Assembly (NCBI RefSeq): GCF_004799665.1
Contig: NZ_CP031310.1
Span: forward strand, 62,001 to 126,000
DNA length: 64,000 nucleotides
Direction of reading: 5' to 3'
From: Halapricum salinum
GTDB taxonomy: Archaea > Halobacteriota > Halobacteria > Halobacteriales > Haloarculaceae
A program made the position numbers and the translations under genes. Below, piece after piece: positions 8,396 through 16,016 of the stretch; the first letter of the stretch is position 1, and the number at the start of each line of letters is the position of its first letter. The notes under the pieces are model-generated. The model had not been told where the DNA came from. It worked only from the letters and a program-made list of their open reading frames with translations, and did not search any database.

Positions 8396-9832
8396 TCACA
8401 CGAAATCTTTCTGTTCCACCATCTCAATCACAAACCGTGCTCCGCCATCAGTTCCATCAGCTACAGACAGCTCCCATCCATGGGCTTTCACTATCCGTTT
8501 GACGATGGTCAACCCGAAACCAGTACCACCCTGTGCTGACGAATGGCCGGGCTCGAATACTTCATCACGCTTTTTTACTGGAATTCCTGTCCCATCGTCT
8601 TCGACGTAGATTCCCCGCTCATTGTGACGACCGACACGGACGGTCACGTCGGACCCACCGTGTTCAACAGCATTGCGGAACAAGTTCTCGAAAACGTGCC
8701 GTAGCCGGTCTGGATCACCTTGGAAAGTCATCTCATCGACAATGTTGATCTTTGCGTTTTTCGTGTCTACTGTCCCCCAGCACTTCCCGACGAGGTCAGT
8801 CAAGCTGATCGACTCGGTTTCGCTTATTGTGTCGCCCTGACGAGCAAGCGTCAACGTGTCCTCAACGATTGCCTCCATCCGGTCGAGCGCTCGAAGTAGT
8901 GGATCGAGATGATCGCTTTCAACCTGCTCGGCGAGGAGCGTTGCACGCCCCTGTGCGACATTAAGCGGATTGCGCAAATCGTGGGACACGACACTCGCAA
9001 ACTCTTTGAGGCGCTCGTTCTGCTGGTGTAACTGTCTTTCCTGCTCGACGCGTTCGGTCACGTTCCGAGTAACCCCGACCAGACGCGTGATTTCACTCTC
9101 ATTGACCACCGGGGCAAGCTTCGTCTGCCAGAAGCGTGCTCCTTCGCCGACCTGGAGTTCCTCCTGGTACGAGATTGGTTCGCCAGCGTTGACACAGCGG
9201 TGATAGTTCGCTTCTAACTCAGCACCCTGCTCCTCACCGAACACATCACGTGGTGTCTGGCCCTGCACCTCCTCTGTCGTAATTCCGGTCTGGCGCTCGT
9301 AGGAGGGGCTGAGTCGTTCGAATTCAAATCGAACACTATCCTCACTTTCTTCGACATTAATGAGAAAGATGGCATCCTCGACGTTGTTCAAGAGGGCTTC
9401 GTACTCTTCGGCGAGTTCCTGGGCTTCGGCCTCGTACTGCTTTCGCTCAGTGATATCCCGACTGCTAAGGAGAACCCCATCGATCAGATCATCGTCAAGT
9501 CGATTCCGCATTGTGGCTTCGATCCAGCGCCACGAACCGTCGGCGTGGCGAAATCGGACTTCGACAGTCTCGGATTCAGACGGGTTCGAGAGAACGGTTT
9601 CCAGCGCGTCGGCGTTTCGTTCCCGGTCTTCGGGGTGGACGAACTCGTATCCTTCGTTGTCAACCAATTCGTCGGGATCGTAGCCGAGAATCCGTGTGAC
9701 AGCCGGACTGACGTAGGTTATCGTCCCGTCGGGATCAACGACTGTTGCGAGATCGTTTACCTCCTCAACGAGTGTCCGATACCAGTCAGACCCGTATTTG
9801 CCGTTCTCTCGGGGAGTCATATCGTCTGCCAT
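8396..9832 (-). CDS. PAS-PAS sensor histidine kinase
   Basis: A soluble two-component sensor of 478 residues: PAS domain 1 (about 20-135), PAS domain 2 (about 145-260), a HisKA dimerisation helix with the phospho-accepting His284 in VVSHDLRNPL, and a HATPase domain with the N-box FENLFRNAVEHG, G1 box VEDDGTGIP and G2 GGTGFGLTIVK. No membrane segment is visible, so it senses an intracellular cue such as redox or a ligand. The ATG at 9832 (MADDM) is preferred to the one 57 bases upstream because the extension lacks conservation features. Its base composition is clearly more AT-rich than its neighbours, suggesting recent acquisition. No partner receiver gene is adjacent. Confidence 0.85.
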   Translation of the reverse strand: MADDMTPRENGKYGSDWYRTLVEEVNDLATVVDPDGTITYVSPAVTRILGYDPDELVDNEGYEFVHPEDRERNADALETVLSNPSESETVEVRFRHADGSWRWIEATMRNRLDDDLIDGVLLSSRDITERKQYEAEAQELAEEYEALLNNVEDAIFLINVEESEDSVRFEFERLSPSYERQTGITTEEVQGQTPRDVFGEEQGAELEANYHRCVNAGEPISYQEELQVGEGARFWQTKLAPVVNESEITRLVGVTRNVTERVEQERQLHQQNERLKEFASVVSHDLRNPLNVAQGRATLLAEQVESDHLDPLLRALDRMEAIVEDTLTLARQGDTISETESISLTDLVGKCWGTVDTKNAKINIVDEMTFQGDPDRLRHVFENLFRNAVEHGGSDVTVRVGRHNERGIYVEDDGTGIPVKKRDEVFEPGHSSAQGGTGFGLTIVKRIVKAHGWELSVADGTDGGARFVIEMVEQKDFV

Positions 9833-9918
9833 TAGTCGTAATGTGTCCAGTACACATGTATCCATTTTGAACTTGTGTCCCCACCCCAATAGAAGCGACC
9901 CTCATTTCAGTACGTATA

Positions 9919-9949
9919 CGTGTAGTTAGCAAAAATTACTGACTACACG
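9919..9949. promoter_or_regulatory. Inverted repeat in AT-rich spacer (9833-10105)
   Basis: Arms CGTGTAGT and ACTACACG pair perfectly, extended by further AG/CT pairing around an A/T-rich centre. It sits about 87 bases upstream of the kinase start in a 273-bp AT-rich spacer that has no other gene I can support. It could be an operator for the kinase or a hairpin of an upstream transcript. Confidence 0.35.
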
Positions 9950-10105
9950 CTCTATATCTTGCACGCTCTTACAGACAGGTACCCAGTAGTTCGTCGCAAT
10001 CATGCTACATACAGCGCGCATATCGGTCATTTCCAGAAGTCACAGACGCGAATTAGTAATGCCCGATTTCGACAATATTATACAAGACTGGAATCTACCG
10101 TCGAT

Positions 10106-10267
10106 ATGATGCCCCTCCAAATGTTTGGAATCAACCCACTCGGTAGTTTAGTGCTGGCACTCGTGGTCCCGCTCGTCATCGTTGTCTTCGGAACGTACGT
10201 GGGAGTGCTCATGGCGCTTCAATCGTTCTTCGGTGAGTCGTCGTGGCAGGACGTCTCGACCGAGTGA
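10106..10267 (+). CDS. Small single-pass membrane protein (53 aa)
   Basis: A short frame starting at ATG 10106 encodes a hydrophobic helix (LGSLVLALVVPLVIVVFGTY) flanked by a short N-terminus and an acidic, soluble C-terminal tail ending WQDVSTE. The composition is that of a genuine haloarchaeal mini-membrane protein rather than a shadow frame: the tail is acidic and there is no competing frame on the other strand. The longer frame from 9959 is rejected because its extra 49 residues look like translated spacer. Function is unknown; it stands alone in the low-GC patch. Confidence 0.55.
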   Translation: MMPLQMFGINPLGSLVLALVVPLVIVVFGTYVGVLMALQSFFGESSWQDVSTE

Positions 10268-10403
10268 AACGTTCGCCCGCCAACCCCCGATGCAATTGGG
10301 ATGGTCAATTGACCCCGGTAGTGGGTGATAGATACACGCACTGTATTCAGCACGGCTGCTGAAACCTATCTTCTATCAAGGGTTTCGACGAGACTCTGGA
10401 TAT

Positions 10404-10431
10404 CGGAACTATCGGAAATCACCCGGTTCCG
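10404..10431 (+). promoter_or_regulatory. Cassette repeat A: 18-bp motif within an inverted repeat before the Orc1/Cdc6-type gene
   Basis: TATCGGAAATCACCCGGT lies at 10410-10427, directly preceded by a related 9-mer TATCGGAAC (10401-10409). The segment is bounded by CGGAAC (10404-10409) and GTTCCG (10426-10431), a perfect inverted pair. It ends 4 bases before the ATG at 10435, where it would overlap the promoter and start of a leaderless transcript. The same 18-mer recurs at 11481. Confidence 0.65.
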
Positions 10432-10434
10432 TTT

Positions 10435-11475
10435 ATGGGGCTGGCGGCCGACGGTGCCAACGTGATCACGGACGCGCGAGTCCTCCAGACGGAATTCGTC
10501 CCCAGCGAGGTCGTCCACCGCCACGCGGAGGTCGACACGATCGCCGGGGCACTGGAGCCGCTGGTCGACGACGACCGGCCCGAAGACGCCCTGCTGTTCG
10601 GACCGACCGGCGTGGGCAAGACCTGCGTCGCTCGCTACACCGTCTCGCGTCTCCGCGAGCAACTGCTGGATCTCCGAACGTGCTACGTCAACTGCTGGTC
10701 CGACCGCACTCGCTTTCGCGTCCTCTATCGGCTGCTCGACGCCATCGACCGAACCGTCGATGTCCACCGGCGCTCGACGCCGAAAGACGAACTGCTCGAT
10801 CGGCTTCGCGAGGCCGACGACCACCCCTACGTCGCGGTGTTAGACGAGGCCGACCAGCTCGAAGATCCCTCGCTGCTGTACGACCTCTCGCGGCTGCCCC
10901 ACCTCACCCTGGTCGTCGTCGCCAACCGCGAGACGGACCTGTTCGCCTCGCTGAGCGAGCGGACGAGTTCGCGCCTGCAATCGAGCACCCGACTCAGCTT
11001 CGACCGCTACGGCACCGACGAACTCGTCGCCATCCTACAAGGCCGCGCCGAGCAGGGGCTCGAACCCGGTGCGATTTCCGATTCGCAACTGCGTCGGATC
11101 GCCGACGCCGCCGCCGGCGACGCCCGGATCGCGATCGGGACGCTCCGGTCTGCGGCCCGGACTGCAGAACGCGAAGACGCCGACGCCATCACCGACGCGA
11201 TGCTCACCGACGCCATCCCCGACGCCCGCGAGACGGTCCGCCAGCGGGCGATCGACCAGCTGACCGACCACCAGCGCGTCTGCTACCGGATCGTCGCCGA
11301 AGCCGGCGAGATCGAACCCGGCGACCTCTACGAGCGCTACCGTGAGCGCGTCGACGAACCTCGGACCCGCCGCACGGTGCGAGACTACCTGTCGAAACTC
11401 GACCACTACAACCTCGTCCGCGCGAGCGGGGAGAAACGCGGCCGGACCTACCACGCGGTCGGCAGATCCGAGTAA
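10435..11475 (+). CDS. Orc1/Cdc6-family AAA+ ATPase (short paralogue)
   Basis: A 346-residue AAA+ protein with Walker A GPTGVGKT (residues 56-63), Walker B VAVLDEAD (133-140), a sensor-1 region ending VVVANRE, an arginine-rich lid and a C-terminal winged helix (about 275-346). This order is that of archaeal Orc1/Cdc6 initiators, which load the replicative helicase, but it is shorter than most of them. It is followed by an inactivated-looking RecA-like protein, a small protein and a divergent B-family polymerase in the same direction. The flanking 18-bp repeats suggest it, or a partner, binds DNA at its own locus. Whether it is a replication initiator, a repair loader or a regulator is open. 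Confidence 0.8.
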   Translation: MGLAADGANVITDARVLQTEFVPSEVVHRHAEVDTIAGALEPLVDDDRPEDALLFGPTGVGKTCVARYTVSRLREQLLDLRTCYVNCWSDRTRFRVLYRLLDAIDRTVDVHRRSTPKDELLDRLREADDHPYVAVLDEADQLEDPSLLYDLSRLPHLTLVVVANRETDLFASLSERTSSRLQSSTRLSFDRYGTDELVAILQGRAEQGLEPGAISDSQLRRIADAAAGDARIAIGTLRSAARTAEREDADAITDAMLTDAIPDARETVRQRAIDQLTDHQRVCYRIVAEAGEIEPGDLYERYRERVDEPRTRRTVRDYLSKLDHYNLVRASGEKRGRTYHAVGRSE

Positions 11476-11498
11476 CGGAATATCGGAAATCACCCGGT
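11476..11498 (+). promoter_or_regulatory. Cassette repeat B before the RecA-like gene
   Basis: The identical 18-mer TATCGGAAATCACCCGGT is at 11481-11498, preceded by CGGAA (11476-11480) as in repeat A apart from one missing base. It begins directly after the stop of the Orc1/Cdc6-type gene and ends 34 bases upstream of the next ATG (11533), so it may carry a second promoter or operator inside the cassette. Confidence 0.65.
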
Positions 11499-11532
11499 CA
11501 GGCCTTTTGCCCCGTCGGGCCTCGCTCCGGCT

Positions 11533-12207
11533 ATGCCAGACGCGATCGACCCGGACCCCGATCCGGGCCTGACGCTGCTCGAAACGCCCGCTGCACAGTC
11601 GACGGCCGTCCACGAGTTTGCCCTCGCCACGCTCGAAACCGCCGGCGAGGCCTACTGGATCGACGCGGCCAATACCGCCACGACGCGCGTGCTGTTCGAC
11701 CTCGCCAGGGACGATCGGCACCTCCGGGGGCTCCGGATCGCCCGGGCGTTCACCGCCTACCAGCACCACCAGCTCGTCCGCCGCGTGGTCGAGCGAGTCG
11801 GGGCCCGCACCGCGCTGGTGGTCGTCCCGAACGTCGGAGCGCTCTACGGCGACGCCGATCTGGCCGACTGGGAGGCCGCCGACCTGCTGGAAGCGAGCCT
11901 CCGATATCTCTCGGAACTGGGCCACGCCGCCGACCTCCCCGTGATTGTGACGACCGCCGGCGACGGCGAACACGCCGATACCTGCCGGGAACACGCTGAC
12001 AGCGTCGTCACGTGTCGCGAGACGCGGTTCGGCCACGCCTTCGAGGGCGGGGGCGTCGAGACGACCGCCTACCGCTGCGGCCGGTTCTGGCAGACGACGA
12101 TCCCCTACTGGGTCGAGTTGTGTGGAACCGTCCCGGCCGTCGAATTTCCGATAGTCCCGGGTCTGGACCACGCGCCAGCCGTCGGCCAGCGGACCCTGGA
12201 GGTCTGA
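11533..12207 (+). CDS. RecA/RadA-superfamily-like protein lacking the P-loop
   Basis: A 224-residue protein whose core is laid out like a RadA/RecA ATPase: a strand with acidic end (AYWIDAANTAT), a region RIARAFTAYQHHQLVRRV reminiscent of the RadA segment following that strand, a Walker-B-like strand TALVVVPNVGALY, a helix and then LPVIVTTAG as in RecA folds. The N-terminal P-loop (GxxxxGKT) is missing and the Walker B acid is replaced by proline (residues 94-105). It therefore probably cannot bind or hydrolyse ATP and may be a structural or partner-binding subunit. It lies between the Orc1/Cdc6-type gene and the polymerase cassette genes, all rightward. The fold call is by pattern only. Confidence 0.55.
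   Translation: MPDAIDPDPDPGLTLLETPAAQSTAVHEFALATLETAGEAYWIDAANTATTRVLFDLARDDRHLRGLRIARAFTAYQHHQLVRRVVERVGARTALVVVPNVGALYGDADLADWEAADLLEASLRYLSELGHAADLPVIVTTAGDGEHADTCREHADSVVTCRETRFGHAFEGGGVETTAYRCGRFWQTTIPYWVELCGTVPAVEFPIVPGLDHAPAVGQRTLEV
12144..12155 (-). promoter_or_regulatory. Possible cassette repeat C (inverted partial copy)
   Basis: ATTTCCGATAGT on the plus strand is the exact complement of ACTATCGGAAAT from repeat A (10408-10419). It lies near the end of the RecA-like coding sequence, 54-65 bases upstream of the next ATG (12209). Because it is within codons it could be coincidental, but its position before the third cassette gene parallels repeats A and B. Confidence 0.35.
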
Positions 12208-12208
12208 G

Positions 12209-12490
12209 ATGGGCCGAACGAGCCCCACCTACCGGGACCTGCTCAGGGGGGTCGAATCGGATCTCGATCCCTTCCGGCGGGCGCTCCGGCGGGAGTCCCA
12301 GTGCGATTTCGACCGGCTGTTCGAGCGCGCCGACCGCCACGCCGACGCCGCGGCCTACCTGAACCCGACCGACCCCGAGCGCGCCGTGCTCTGGTCGATC
12401 CTGCTCTCCCAGGAGCGAGCGATCCGCCGCCTGCAGGCCGCCTACGAGGACGATCTCGACACGATCGAGGCCGGAGGGCAGCGATGCTGA
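12209..12490 (+). CDS. Small conserved haloarchaeal protein in the polymerase cassette (93 aa)
   Basis: A 93-residue soluble, helical protein opening MGRTSPTYRDLLRG, with a central FDRLFERADRHADAAAYLN and an ending rich in charged residues. I recognise this as a small domain-of-unknown-function family seen in haloarchaea but cannot name a function. It starts one base after the stop of the RecA-like gene, and its last seven bases overlap the polymerase ATG (12484), which strongly implies translational coupling and a direct functional link to the polymerase. Confidence 0.7.
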   Translation: MGRTSPTYRDLLRGVESDLDPFRRALRRESQCDFDRLFERADRHADAAAYLNPTDPERAVLWSILLSQERAIRRLQAAYEDDLDTIEAGGQRC

Positions 12491-14613
12491 CCGCCGAGTT
12501 CGACGGCCAGACGGTCCGGCACTGGCACGTCGATCCGGGCGGCGGCGTCCACGTCGAGCGCGAGCAGTTCCATCCGACTGTGTACGTCGCGAGCGACCGC
12601 GATCTGGGTTCGCTTGCCGACGCGCTCACTGGCGATCCGAAGGTCCGCGAGACGGCGTTCGAGCGCTGGCGGACGAATCTCCACGATCGCGAGCCACAGC
12701 GCGTTCTGGGGGTCACGCTCGACCGCGCCGCTGACGTGCGGCCGTTCGCCCGCGAGGTCAAACACACCCACGAACGCGGAGACCACCCGCCAGGGACCTA
12801 CCGACTGTACAACGTCGACCTCACTCCGGGCTTCCGATACTGTCTGGCGACCGGGAGGGAGCCGACACCCAGTCGAAGCCTCCGGACGACCCGCCTGTCG
12901 CTCCCCGAGCGATCGCTGGTCGACGAGACGCTGGAGGGGTTGCGGCTCGACGGCGAGCGTCTCGACGGGACCGACCAGCGAAAGCGCGAGTCCCTGCGCG
13001 AGCACCTCGCGTCTCACGATCCAGACGTGCTCGTGCTCTCTGCGGGTGAGCTCGTTCCGCACCTCGCCGGCGACGGGACCGCGAACGTCGGGGCCGCAGA
13101 CGACACCACTGGCGCGAACGGCGTCGACCTCGGCCGCGGGCCCGGCTACGAGTGTCTCGCGGGCGCGAACGTCTATCACAGCTACGGCCAGGCAGGCTAC
13201 TCGCCGGCCCGATACGACATCCCCGGGCGGGTGCTGATCGACCGCTCGAACAGCTTCCTGTGGGGCGAATCGAGCCTCGACGGCATGCTCGACCTCGTCG
13301 AGCTGTCCGGCCGGCCGCTGCAGGAACTGTCCTGGGCGTCGATCGGGACAGTCCTGACTGCCATCGAGATCCGCGAGGCCCTCGACCGGGGCGTGCTCGT
13401 CCCCTGGAACAAGTGGGAACCGGAGGCGTTCAAATCTCCGTCCCGACTGTACGATGCGGACAGGGGCGGCTTCATCTTCGCCCCCGAAGTTGGCCTCCAC
13501 GAGGACGTCCACGAACTGGACTTCGCCTCGCTGTACCCCTCGATCATCCGCGAGTACAACGTCAGCCCCGAAACAGTGGACTGCGACTGCCACGACCGGG
13601 CAGACGTCCCCGAGGTCGGCTACAGCGTCTGTGACCGGTCGGGCTTTCTCCCCGACGTTCTGGACCCGCTGCTGGATCGACGAGCCGAACTCAAACGGCA
13701 GATCGACGCGGCCGACGATCCCGAACGCGTGGCGGCGCTGGAATCACGATCGGGGGCACTCAAGTGGATCCTCGTCGCCTCGTTCGGCTATCAGGGGTAT
13801 CGCAACGCCAAGTTCGGCCGCATCGAGTGCCACGAGGCGATCAACGCCTACGCCCGCGAGATCGCCCTGCAGGCCAAGCAACGCCTGGAGGCCGGCGGCT
13901 GGCGCGTCCTCCACGGCATCGTCGACAGTCTGTGGGTGACGCCCGCCCGAAGCGATCCCGAACCACTGGAGCGAATCGTTGCAGACATTTCGGCCTCGGT
14001 AGGAATCGATCTCGAACGCGACGGCCGCTACGAGTGGGTGGCCTTCCCGCCGAAACGCGACGCGCCGGGCGGCGCGCTCACGCGCTACGTCGGCAAGCGC
14101 GCCGACGGCGAGTACAAGCTCAGAGGGATCGAGGCCCGCCAGCGCTCGACGCCGCCGTTCGTCGCCGAGCGCCAGCGCGAACTCGTCCAGCGGTTCGACG
14201 AAACCCGCGATCCGTCGGCAGTGTGTGACCACCTTCAGGGCACGCTCGCGACGCTCCGCCGCGGCGACGTCGATCCAGAAGAGCTGGTACTCACCACACG
14301 CCTCTCGAAGTCGCCGGCGGCCTACCAGCAGGCGACTCGAACCGAGGCGGCGCTGCGGCGGTGTCGCCAGCTCGACCGAACGCGCCACCCCGGCCAGTCG
14401 GTTCGGTACGTCGTGATCGACGATTCGGCCCGCCAGCCCGAGCGCGTGCGCCTGGCCGAGGAAGAACCCGACAGCTACGACACAGAGTTCTACGCCTCGC
14501 TGCTACTGCGGGCGGCCGCGAGCGTGCTCTCGGCGGTCGGGTGGGACCTCGATCGGATCGATCGCTATCTCCGAGAGACCGTCGACGCGTGCCTGGACGC
14601 CTTCGGTGGATAG
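12484..14613 (+). CDS. Divergent B-family DNA polymerase with disrupted catalytic motif C
   Basis: A 709-residue family B polymerase homologue. Motif A is well kept (LDFASLYPS, catalytic Asp346). Motif B is altered: Lys427 is present, but the usual N-S-x-Y-G is V-A-S-F-G (431-435). Motif C, normally YGDTDS, reads HGIVDS (477-482), so the first metal-binding Asp is Ile479. The N-terminal exonuclease region lacks a clear DIE motif. This fits the archaeal PolB2-like group, described in the literature as having disrupted catalytic motifs. The true start is the ATG at 12484, overlapping the preceding gene by 7 bases; the in-frame extension to 12301 is arginine-rich read-through of that gene. It ends the cassette; the next gene is convergent, 6 bases away. 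Confidence 0.85.
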   Translation: MLTAEFDGQTVRHWHVDPGGGVHVEREQFHPTVYVASDRDLGSLADALTGDPKVRETAFERWRTNLHDREPQRVLGVTLDRAADVRPFAREVKHTHERGDHPPGTYRLYNVDLTPGFRYCLATGREPTPSRSLRTTRLSLPERSLVDETLEGLRLDGERLDGTDQRKRESLREHLASHDPDVLVLSAGELVPHLAGDGTANVGAADDTTGANGVDLGRGPGYECLAGANVYHSYGQAGYSPARYDIPGRVLIDRSNSFLWGESSLDGMLDLVELSGRPLQELSWASIGTVLTAIEIREALDRGVLVPWNKWEPEAFKSPSRLYDADRGGFIFAPEVGLHEDVHELDFASLYPSIIREYNVSPETVDCDCHDRADVPEVGYSVCDRSGFLPDVLDPLLDRRAELKRQIDAADDPERVAALESRSGALKWILVASFGYQGYRNAKFGRIECHEAINAYAREIALQAKQRLEAGGWRVLHGIVDSLWVTPARSDPEPLERIVADISASVGIDLERDGRYEWVAFPPKRDAPGGALTRYVGKRADGEYKLRGIEARQRSTPPFVAERQRELVQRFDETRDPSAVCDHLQGTLATLRRGDVDPEELVLTTRLSKSPAAYQQATRTEAALRRCRQLDRTRHPGQSVRYVVIDDSARQPERVRLAEEEPDSYDTEFYASLLLRAAASVLSAVGWDLDRIDRYLRETVDACLDAFGG

Positions 14614-14619
14614 TCGCCC

Positions 14620-15900
14620 CTACGTCCCGTGCTGCCAGGAGTCCATGTACTCGCGCTGCTCGTCGGATAGCTCGTCGATCTCGATGCCCTCGGCGTCGAG
14701 TTTGATCTCCGCGACTTCCCGGTCGAGTCGGTCGGGCACGTCGTGGACGCCGGCGTCGTACTCCGCACCGTTGAGAGCCATTTCGCGGGCGCAGACGGCC
14801 TGAATCCCGAAGCTCTGGTCCATGACCTCGACGGGGTGGCCCTCGGCTTTCGGGGCCGCGAGGTTGACCAGCCGACCGTCCGCGAGGACGTTGAGCTGGC
14901 GGCCGTCGGGCAGGACGTAGCCGGTGACACCGTCGCGGGCCTCGATGACCTCCTCGGCCATCTCCTCCAGTTGTTCGAGGTTGATCTCGACGTCGAAGTG
15001 ACCGGCGTTGGCCAGCAGGACGCCGTCGCCCATGACCTCGAAGTCCTCCTCGGTGATGACGTCGCGATTGCCCGTCGTCGTGACGAAGATGTCGCCTTTG
15101 TTTGCAGCCTCCTTCATCGGGAGAACCTCGAAGCCTTCCATGTGTGCTTCCAGAGCCTGTCGCGGGTCGATCTCGGTGACGACCACGTCGGCGTTCAGTC
15201 CGGCGGCCTTCTTGGCGACGCCTTTGCCACACTGGCCGTAGCCGCCGACGACGACGGTCTTGCCCGCGATTGCGAGGTTCGTCGTGAGTTCTATCGCCGT
15301 GAGCGAGGCCTCGCCCGTGCCGTGGACGTTGTCGAACAGCCGCTTCATCGGCGTGTCGTTGACGGCGAACATCGGATAGTCGAGCGCGCCGTCGTCGTCC
15401 ATCGCGCGCAGCCGGTGGACGCCCGTCGTCGTCTCCTCACAGCCGCCGACGATCGAGTCGATGAGTTCGGGATACTCCTCGTGAATCAGGAACACGAGGT
15501 CCGCGCCGTCGTCGATAGTGATCGTCGGATCGTGGTCGACTACGGCGTGCATCGCGTCGTAGTAGGCCTCGTCGTCGACGCCGCGTTTCGCGTAGGACGT
15601 GATGTTGTCGGTGGCGTTCAGCGCCGCGGAGACGTCGTCGTGGGTCGAGAGGGGATTACAGCCCGTGATGGCGACTTCGGCCCCGGCGGCCGCGAGCGCC
15701 TCGGTCAGGACGGCCGTCGTCGCCTCGACATGCATCGCCATGGCGATCGTTTCGCCTTCGAGTGGTTTCTCGGCCTCGAACTGTTCGCGGAGGTGCTCGA
15801 CGATCGACATGTGCTGGCGTGCCCAGTCGATCTTCTTGCGGCCCTTCTGGACGGCCGTTTCGACGTCGTCGAGTCGCTCGGCAATCGGCTGCTCGGTCAT
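14620..15900 (-). CDS. ahcY: Adenosylhomocysteinase (S-adenosylhomocysteine hydrolase)
   Basis: A 426-residue cytosolic enzyme that splits S-adenosylhomocysteine to adenosine and homocysteine, relieving product inhibition of methyltransferases. Diagnostic features are the NAD-binding motif [16 protein letters not shown], the preceding [18 protein letters not shown] segment, [20 protein letters not shown] and the C-terminal [12 protein letters not shown]. The ATG at 15900 ([10 protein letters not shown]) is favoured over an upstream in-frame codon at 15927. It converges on the polymerase gene with a 6-bp gap. Together with the MTA/SAH deaminase at 20206-21504 it suggests active SAM recycling. 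Confidence 0.93.
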   Translation of the reverse strand: MTEQPIAERLDDVETAVQKGRKKIDWARQHMSIVEHLREQFEAEKPLEGETIAMAMHVEATTAVLTEALAAAGAEVAITGCNPLSTHDDVSAALNATDNITSYAKRGVDDEAYYDAMHAVVDHDPTITIDDGADLVFLIHEEYPELIDSIVGGCEETTTGVHRLRAMDDDGALDYPMFAVNDTPMKRLFDNVHGTGEASLTAIELTTNLAIAGKTVVVGGYGQCGKGVAKKAAGLNADVVVTEIDPRQALEAHMEGFEVLPMKEAANKGDIFVTTTGNRDVITEEDFEVMGDGVLLANAGHFDVEINLEQLEEMAEEVIEARDGVTGYVLPDGRQLNVLADGRLVNLAAPKAEGHPVEVMDQSFGIQAVCAREMALNGAEYDAGVHDVPDRLDREVAEIKLDAEGIEIDELSDEQREYMDSWQHGT

Positions 15901-16016
15901 ATCTCCCCAAATGGTCAGGGGTGGCAAAACACTGCCGAAGCCGACCGAGGGCCGGTCGTCACGACGAGAGAGCTATCGCTGACAGAGCGGTGAAAACAGA
16001 AGAAAAACCGCGCGTT

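Noticed and set aside
10404-11498. Replication origin at the Orc1/Cdc6-type gene
   Set aside because: The repeats do not resemble the G-rich origin recognition boxes of haloarchaea and there is no long AT-rich unwinding region; a regulatory role is more likely.
11035-12228. 397-codon leftward frame across the Orc1/Cdc6 and RecA-like genes
   Set aside because: Antisense to two genes with recognisable motifs; product is Gly/Arg/Val-rich without a fold. GC-driven open frame.
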